This document shows positions 31,409-37,017 of a DNA stretch of 37,017 bases, one piece after another. The stretch comes from Cytidiella melzeri. Lineage: Eukaryota; Basidiomycota; Agaricomycetes; Polyporales; Irpicaceae. The position numbers and the translations under genes were made by a program. Positions within the stretch are counted from its first letter, which is position 1; every line of letters begins with the position of its first letter. The notes under the pieces were generated by a model. The model ran no database searches. It was not told the DNA's origin and saw nothing but the letters and a program-made list of their open reading frames with translations. The DNA lies in contig JABYQR010000422.1 in assembly GCA_022592445.1 (NCBI GenBank), positions 1-37,017 on the forward strand. Direction: 5' to 3'.

Positions 31409-31413
31409 GTCCC

Positions 31414-32139
31414 TGTCACAGATTTTCAATGTTTCTACAAGACTTGCCTTACCAGGCAACGGTATTATTGGGAATATTTAAGCGCTTGTCAAGCGCTTAT
31501 CCAGCGCTTATCCGGCGTCTATTTAGGCGCTTATCCAGCGCTTATCCAGCGCTTATCAGGCGCCTATTCCGGCGCTTATTCTCAGTGCCTATCAATTGAT
31601 GCGCTGATGCGCCTTCTGTCTCTGATGCGCTGATGTGCTCCTTTCCTTATCTGTGTATCACATGATAGAACTCTCTGGAACATTGTGGAACATGCTGGAA
31701 CTATGATGTCATAGTATAGAACATTCCATTAGATGATGTCATAGTTCTTAGAACCTTCTGGAAAAGTCTAGCCTTGTTTTAGAACAAGCTAGAACAAGTC
31801 TAGCCTTGGAGCTGGGTCATGGGGTCAGGTCATGGGGACAATTGCTATTGGTTGATTATTGAAGTGGCACCACTAGGGCATAGGGCATGCTTAGTAAGGT
31901 AGATTACTTCGCTTACTCATGTAGGTATTAGGGGTCTTAAGGTAGTACCTGGGGTCCTCCCCTTCATGTATATATAGAGGCACTCCTGAGGGCATATCCC
32001 CTCAGTCTTATCCACTCTGATGATAAGGGACTACTCAGTACTCCCCAGTACTTCGCTTACCACACCTCTCACACTCTATCTCACTCTATCCCCTCAAGTC
32101 TAACAACTTATCTGGTGAGTAGTAACCTAAACTGTTACA
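31414..32139 (+). mobile_element. solo LTR, family A copy 2, with 5-bp target duplication
   Basis: The 726-bp sequence begins TGTCACAG and ends CTGTTACA, flanked on both sides by GTCCC (31409-31413 and 32140-32144), a perfect 5-bp target-site duplication. It is an inverted, full-length homologue of 8484-9198. In sense order it carries the AGCGCTTATCC-type palindromic array, TTCTAG/TTCCAG repeats, a TATATATA box near 31970 and a pyrimidine-rich R/U5 region. With only one LTR between intact duplications, it arose by recombination between the two LTRs of an inserted element. Confidence 0.88.
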
Positions 32140-32338
32140 GTCCCATGCCGCTCATAGTGAGAGCAGGAAGGGAGACAACATTCTTGGCTGTGCTTGGGCT
32201 CTCCCGACGGAAGGTGCCGGAGGAAGGTGGTTCGGCAGATGCTGGACTGTTGTACGGGATGGCAGACGCAGCCACTGTATTAACCACTCCAAAGAAGATG
32301 ACGGCGGCAGAAAACAGGGAAGGAATTGAGAGTTGCAT
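32140..32338 (-). pseudogene. small secreted-protein gene split by solo LTR
   Basis: The ATG at 32338 begins MQLSIPSLFSAAVIFFGVVN, a clear signal peptide with likely cleavage around VAASA, followed by IPYNSPASAEPPSSG and a Ser/Pro-rich segment. The frame then meets the solo LTR and stops at once inside it (TAA of its terminus). Removing the LTR and one GTCCC would let the frame run on to a splice donor about 25 bases later, so the gene was probably functional before insertion. The layout is like the intact gene at 246-710, but the mature parts are not alike. Just upstream lies a copia LTR. Confidence 0.5.
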
Positions 32339-32427
32339 GATGGGCAAGGATATGGGACAATGAAAGTTGATTTTGGGAAACTCAGTAATACAGCTGTAAC
32401 AAGGATGTCAGCACAGTGACCCACTAG

Positions 32428-32950
32428 TGTTTGAAAGTTACGAGTGTAGGGGATGACTAGGAGAGTCAACTAACTCTGGGAGTAAGTGTCTTATTATTTC
32501 TCTGCTCTCTAGGAGCGGTATATATACATGTCTGTAACTAGATTACTAATGCTTCAGTAATGTCATATGAGTAAGGATTGGTAAGGATTGGTAATCCTAT
32601 GAGTAATGATTGGTAATGCACAGTCCTGCTTGCTAATACTACTGAATAGAGAATGTAAGCGATGACTGAGCATCCTACATAACTGAATGGTGCTGACTGA
32701 GCCTTTATTAAGCTCAATACATTTGGTATATGAAATATGAGTCATGCAGAAGCCTCATGGTACTTCTGCTATTCAGTCATGGAAACTACTGGAACACGAT
32801 GCCATATGGTGTAAGTATCGCATCGTGTGTGACCATAAGGATGGTGGAATCACATGCTATGTACTATCTGTGCTTATCTATCTACATATCTAATCTACAT
32901 TGTCCATAGATCTGATGTCCGATAATCAGCGATACAATCTCGCTTTGACA
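32428..32950 (-). repeat. 3' LTR of the Ty1/copia element
   Basis: Read on minus, TGTCAAAGCG (32950) follows directly on the polypurine-type tract and is taken as the LTR start. A TATATATA box lies at about 32527-32519, then an R/U5-like stretch, and the most likely end is CTTTCAAACA at 32428, giving 523 bp with TGT...ACA ends. The outer end is inferred, as the 5' LTR lies outside the window for comparison. Confidence 0.55.
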
Positions 32951-32967
32951 CTCCCACTTGATGCCAA
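32951..32967 (-). other. polypurine-type tract of the copia element
   Basis: Minus-strand ATCAAGTGGGAG ends directly at the TGTCAAAG LTR start, the position and wording typical of copia plus-strand primer sites. It is about 40 bp beyond the RNase H stop codon. Confidence 0.6.
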
Positions 32968-33007
32968 CATCATTTTGCTTTGAGCTACTTTGAATGACAG
33001 CATCTCG

Positions 33008-33901
33008 TTAGGGTGCAATGAAGTTCACTAGTCCAAGACTCCCACTGAATTTAGACTGTTTCTGAAATGCCAATGACTTGGTCATTATATCAGCAACTTG
33101 GTCTTCAGTTGGGATGGCATACAGTTCTGCCTTTTTGTCTTCATTTATGAACTCGCGAACATAGTGGTAACAAGTGTCAATGTGCTTTGAACGAGCTTCA
33201 ATCTTTGGATTCTTTGTGAAGAAGATGGCACCATGGTTGTCGCAATAGATCGTAGTGGGACCTCTTGGTGACATATCCAATTCCGTAAGCATAGTACGTA
33301 TCCAAGCACACTGCCTCGCTGTGTTGCATAATGCCATGTACTCTGCTTCCATTGAAGAGAGTGCTACGGTCTTCTGTTTCCTCGAGACCCATGACACTGC
33401 GCCTTTGGCCAGAAGGAATGCATAGCCAGTAGTGGAGTGTCTATCGTCTTTGTTCTCAGCCCAGTCTGCGTCTGAGTACCCAACTAGTCCAGATTGGCTG
33501 CGTCCATCATACTTGATAGCATATGACTGAGTACCAAGTAGATAACGAAGTATATACTTTGCAGCATTCATATGGATCTGAGTGGGATTTGACATATACT
33601 GAGAAAGACGTATGACAGCATATGAAATGTCGGGACGAGTACCAATCATAACATATATGAGTGTACCAATCAAGGCTTGATACAAACTCCTAAGCTCATG
33701 TTCCGCTGTATAGTCGGAATCTGCTTTACAAAGTTCTAGTCCAGATGGTAAAGGTGTACGGGCAGGATTAGCATTGATCATTTGAAAACGTTTAAGAGCA
33801 TCTTCAATGTACGACCCTTGAGAAAGGTAGAGTGTACGCTCTTTACGATTTCTATGCACTTGCATGCCTAGGATTAGCTTCGCTTCTCCTAAGTCACGCA
33901 T
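33008..33901 (-). pseudogene. copia pol: end of reverse transcriptase and RNase H
   Basis: 297 open codons from MRDLGEAKLILGMQV, the connection segment that follows the polymerase active site, to VNFIAP. RNase H blocks are intact: GYSDADWAENKDDRHSTTGY, SSMEAEYMAL and YCDNHGAI, with the expected acidic residues. This removes RNA from RNA-DNA hybrids during reverse transcription. It is separated from the upstream part only by TAA and TAG codons in the same frame (33902-33907), so the ATG at 33901 is not an original start. Confidence 0.9.
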
Positions 33902-33904
33902 CTA

Positions 33905-34837
33905 TTATTGATTCATGAGATTTGTTTTGAGTGCTTTGATCCCAGCTTTATCGTTGCCAATAGGAAATATATCATCAACATAGAGGATAAGCATCAAAGT
34001 CCCCCCTTGTTGGTGATATATGTATACACCAGCATCGGACTCAATACGTTCAAAGCCTAAAGCTACAAGCGTATTGTGTATTTTGATATTCCAAGTTCGT
34101 GAAGCTTGTTTAAGTCCATAAATGGCTTTCTTAAGCAAACAAACATGGTTCTCTTTTCCCTTCTCTACGAAACCTTCTGGTTGTTCCATATAGATTTCCT
34201 CATCCAGTTCACCGTACAGGAATGCTGTTTTTACGTCCAGTGCCTCGATTTCCCAATTCTCGAGTGCAGCTATAGCTAGTAGCGTGCGGATGGACTCAAA
34301 ACGTGCGACTGGTGAGAAGGTTTCTTGATAATCGATTCCTTCAACTTGCGTGAAGCCTTTTGCTACAAGACGTGCTTTGTAACAACCGTCAGATTTGACT
34401 GCAAAGACCCATTTGCATTTGACTATTTTTCGTGAAGGGTCTGGTCGTTTAACAAGCTTCCAAGTGCCATTCTTCATATGAGAGGCAATTTCGTCTTGTG
34501 CAGCAGCGTACCATAAATCTCTATGGTCACTTTTCATTGCTTGTTTCCAAGTCTGAGGAAATTCGTTCATTGCGAACGCCGTGACATATGAAGACAATAT
34601 ATGTTCTAGAGATTCAGATTGACCCTCCGATTGACTCGGCAGATCAGATGGGAGATCAATGTTCGATTCCTCCGGTGTCAAAGGTAATCTAGAAGATCCA
34701 GGTACTGGATTAGACGCTGTACGTCTTACTGGTCCAGGTACTGCTGGCTTCGTTGATTCTCTCCATTTAGCCGTTTGGTCCTTTTGTTGCTTTTCAACAC
34801 CCTTATCGCGTGCAACTGCCCGTTCATTACGCTTCAC
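33905..34837 (-). pseudogene. copia pol: reverse transcriptase
   Basis: About 310 codons. After a linker, the reverse transcriptase domain is clear: KNGTWKLVKRP, KCKWVFAVKSDG, RLVAKGFTQVEGIDY, ALDVKTAFLYGELDEEIYM with the first catalytic Asp, KKAIYGLKQASRTW, and the YVDD box in LMLILYVDDIF. All catalytic motifs are present. The frame begins inside the first copy of the 196-bp duplication and is therefore shifted relative to the integrase frame. It ends at a double stop right after LMNQ. Confidence 0.92.
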
Positions 34838-35107
34838 TTTGTCGACTGGGTTAAAGCCAAGCGAAGGATTCTTTCCAGCAGTTGATCTCTTTGGTCGAGA
34901 CGGTGGTGGCTGCTGTACGTCTTACTGGTCCAGGTACTGCTGGCTTCGTTGATTCTCTCCATTTAGCCGTTTGGTCCTTTTGTCGCTTTTCAACACCCTT
35001 ATCGCGTGCAACTGCCCGTTCATTACGCTTCACTTTGTCGACTGGGTTAAAGCCAAGCGAAGGATTCTTTCCAGCAGTTGATCTCTTTGGTCGAGACGGT
35101 GGTGGCT
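34716..35107. repeat. 196-bp tandem duplication inside copia pol
   Basis: Unit 34716-34911 is repeated at 34912-35107, starting GCTGTACGTCTTACTGG or close to it. I see a single clear difference (TTGTTGC against TTGTCGC), so the duplication is recent. Both units encode the linker FNPVDKVKRNERAVARDKG and onward to GPVRRTA. As 196 is not divisible by three, the second unit throws the frame and ends the integrase reading frame at 34851. Confidence 0.9.
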
Positions 35108-37017
35108 GCTGTACTGGTTGACGTGCGTTTGAACGTGAAGGCTGAGGCAGTGCTTGCTGTGGTCTACTGACTGGTGTGCCTCGGGTATTACGACTGGGTG
35201 CTCTCGGCTGAGGTACAGGCTGCTGAGGAGGATTCTGCGGTTCTTGTTGTCTTGGATGATTATCATCTCTATCATCAAGCTCATTGTGACCAGCATCATC
35301 GTCCTCATCAACAAAAGGTAAATTGATATCATGTAGAGGTTGTGGATTATCGTCGGATTGGGGTTGTTTGGAAAGAGAAGTATCAAGATTGGTACGATAT
35401 GGGAAAGTATTCTCGTCAAACTTGACGTCAGTTGCTAAGACTATCCGTTGTTTATCCCAGAACCGGTAACCCTTAAGACCAGGTTCATATCCAACAAATA
35501 TCATAGGAGCTGCCTTGGCAGACAGTTTGTTCTGACGATGTTCCTTGTGTATAAAGACGTATGCGCGACATCCAAATACACAAAGGCGAGAAATATCAGG
35601 TTTTTCACCCAAAAATTTCTCAATAGGTGTGTGCCAATTAAGACGCTGACTTGGTAGGCGGTTATAAATGTATACGGCAGCCTCGCATGACAACTTCCAA
35701 AAGCCGTTAGAAAGACCAGCATGGTGACGCATGGCTTCTGCTTTATAAACAATTGTCTGCTGCCATCGTTCCGCTCTACCATTTTGCTGATGTGAATAAG
35801 GCGTGGATGTCTGACGTTCTATACCATACTGATGTAGGTATTTAGTGAACTCATCATTCAAGAACTCTGTACCCCTATCACTGTGAAACTTCTTCATCTT
35901 TCGACCAGTCTGGTTTTCCGCCCATGTTTTCCATCTCTTAAACTCGGATAATGCTTGGTTTTTATGCTTGAGGTAACATTGTTCCCTCATACCAGTAGCA
36001 TCGTCTAGGAGAGTCATGGCGTACTTATAACCATCAATCAAAAGCGAAGGAAATTCAACTAAGTCCGAGTGAACCAGTTCTAGTGGCTCCTTGGCTCGTG
36101 ATAAAGAGGGTGGTTTTGGAAGTTGCTTTCCTCGACCAAGTTCACATCCATGGCATGGAGCAGTTGAGGACGGAACAGAGATACGCTCAGGCAATCCCTT
36201 AGTCCCTTTGTGAAGATTCTCAACAATGCGCTTCCATGGATGTCCTAGCCTATTATGCCACAACAGATAATTATCAGAGGTCTGTATGGCTGCTACTGTC
36301 TCTTGTCGTTTTACTATGCGCGCATTTATGTGGTACATGCCTGCGTCGTCACAGTTTCCATACAGGAATTCTTTGCCCTTGTGTTGTATAGTCCAGCCTT
36401 TCGCTGTGATTTGACTTGTATAGCCATTGGCCAAAGCCTTACAAGGTGCAAAGAATCGAGTAACTGCGTCTGGGATATAAAGAATGTTCTGAAGGGTGGC
36501 ACGGCTTACTACACCATTTTTGAGCGTTGAGTCAATAATCACAGTCCCCCTTCCCAATATCTGAAGTGACATTTTCCTTCCTGCAACCGAACAGAATCCG
36601 GGTTTCACTGCAGCGGAATATTGTACAAAGTCAGAATATTGGTTAGTGATATGGCTACTCGCGCCACTGTCAATAAGCCATTGGACAGTATCACGCTCGT
36701 GCGAGGAATAGAGTGAACCAGTGATCATTTCGGAAGACTCAGTCTCGAATACAGGCATAGTTTCTACGTTAACACTTTGAACTTGTGCTTTTCCTTTTCC
36801 CTTCTGATCCTGTTTCCCATTCTTGTTGTCCTGTTTCTTCTTGTTCTGCTGCTGATTGTTCTGCGCTCCAGACGACTTGTTCTTCCGAGTATTGTTATTG
36901 GACGGTTTAGTGTCCCAGTGCTCCTCGGTAGAGTGATTGGTCTTGCCACATCTGTCACACCTCTTTGAACCTTTATTGAATCGCTTGACTTGAGTTATCC
37001 TTAAAGCAGAGGTGCCT
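34851..37017 (-). pseudogene. copia gag end, protease and integrase, 5' end off window
   Basis: The frame is open from the right edge of the window. It starts with a gag zinc knuckle variant, CDRCGKTNHSTEEH (His in place of the final Cys), and a Gln/Lys/Asn-rich linker. It continues through the protease site WLIDSGASSHIT, the integrase HHCC zinc domain (LLWHNRLGH ... CHGCELG) and the integrase core with catalytic Asp in ELVHSDLVEFP, Asp in KFHSDRGTEF and Glu in HQQNGRAERW, then YVFIHKEH and GYEPGLKGYRFWD. The last part is a Pro/Gln-rich linker. It stops at 34851 because of the 196-bp duplication. The ATG at 36758 is internal, as the frame is open above it. Confidence 0.92.

Larger units (their letters stand above)
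32428..37017 (-). mobile_element. Ty1/copia retrotransposon, 3' part, degenerate
   Basis: Reading from the right edge, the gene order is gag zinc knuckle, protease, integrase, reverse transcriptase, RNase H, polypurine tract, LTR. Integrase before reverse transcriptase is diagnostic of Ty1/copia. The 5' LTR and most of gag lie beyond 37017. Coding is interrupted by a 196-bp tandem duplication and by a double stop, so this copy cannot make the full polyprotein. It sits about 90 bp upstream of the broken secreted-protein gene, in the same orientation. Confidence 0.9.

Noticed and set aside
32512..32530. TATATATA as the promoter of the secreted gene at 32338
   Set aside because: It lies inside the inferred copia 3' LTR between the polypurine tract and the TGT...ACA end, so it is more simply the LTR promoter. 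It could still drive the gene, but the gene is broken.

Overview
The window looks like nuclear DNA of a filamentous basidiomycete, most likely an Agaricomycete. The conserved genes are cut by many 46-84 bp introns with fungal splice sites. The protein families are fungal or eukaryotic: Rpn10, farnesyl-diphosphate synthase, mitochondrial Hsp60 and a cytosolic GH15 glycosidase. The mobile elements are a PIF/Harbinger with its Myb/SANT-like partner gene, a Ty1/copia element and LTRs. I cannot name a genus from sequence alone.

Layout. (1) 1-9200 is accessory and repeat-rich. It holds one small secreted-protein gene (246-710, -), then about 15 copies of a 143-bp satellite unit in three blocks inside larger duplications (2158-6302), an orphan coding fragment, LTR relics and a 715-bp LTR (8484-9198). 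(2) 9987-22495 is the conserved core: RPN10 (+), ERG20 (-), HSP60 (-), a GH15 glycosidase gene of about 33 exons (-) and a dual-specificity phosphatase gene (+). (3) 23344-28333 is a whole PIF/Harbinger transposon with 190-bp terminal inverted repeats and a CTA target-site duplication. It carries two genes facing each other, and the transposase has one in-frame stop. (4) 28383-30899 holds three unrecognised genes. (5) 31409-37017 is again transposon-rich. A solo LTR with a GTCCC duplication sits inside a small secreted-protein gene. The 3' part of a Ty1/copia element (-) runs off the right edge, its pol broken by a 196-bp tandem duplication and by two adjacent stop codons.

Working together. 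The core genes are housekeeping functions in separate pathways: proteasome ubiquitin recognition, isoprenoid/ergosterol precursor synthesis, mitochondrial folding and carbohydrate hydrolysis. They do not form a metabolic cluster. HSP60 has a recognisable heat-shock element. RPN10 has a TATA run and two ACGCGT boxes upstream.

The points most worth a second look are the GH15 gene (several exons of 8-19 nt and three apparent GC-AG introns), the 143-bp satellite with three-unit higher-order structure, the Harbinger element silenced by one CpG-type nonsense change, and the LTR-disrupted secreted gene. Exon boundaries were worked out by eye from splice sites, reading phase and family conservation; no alignment or search was run.
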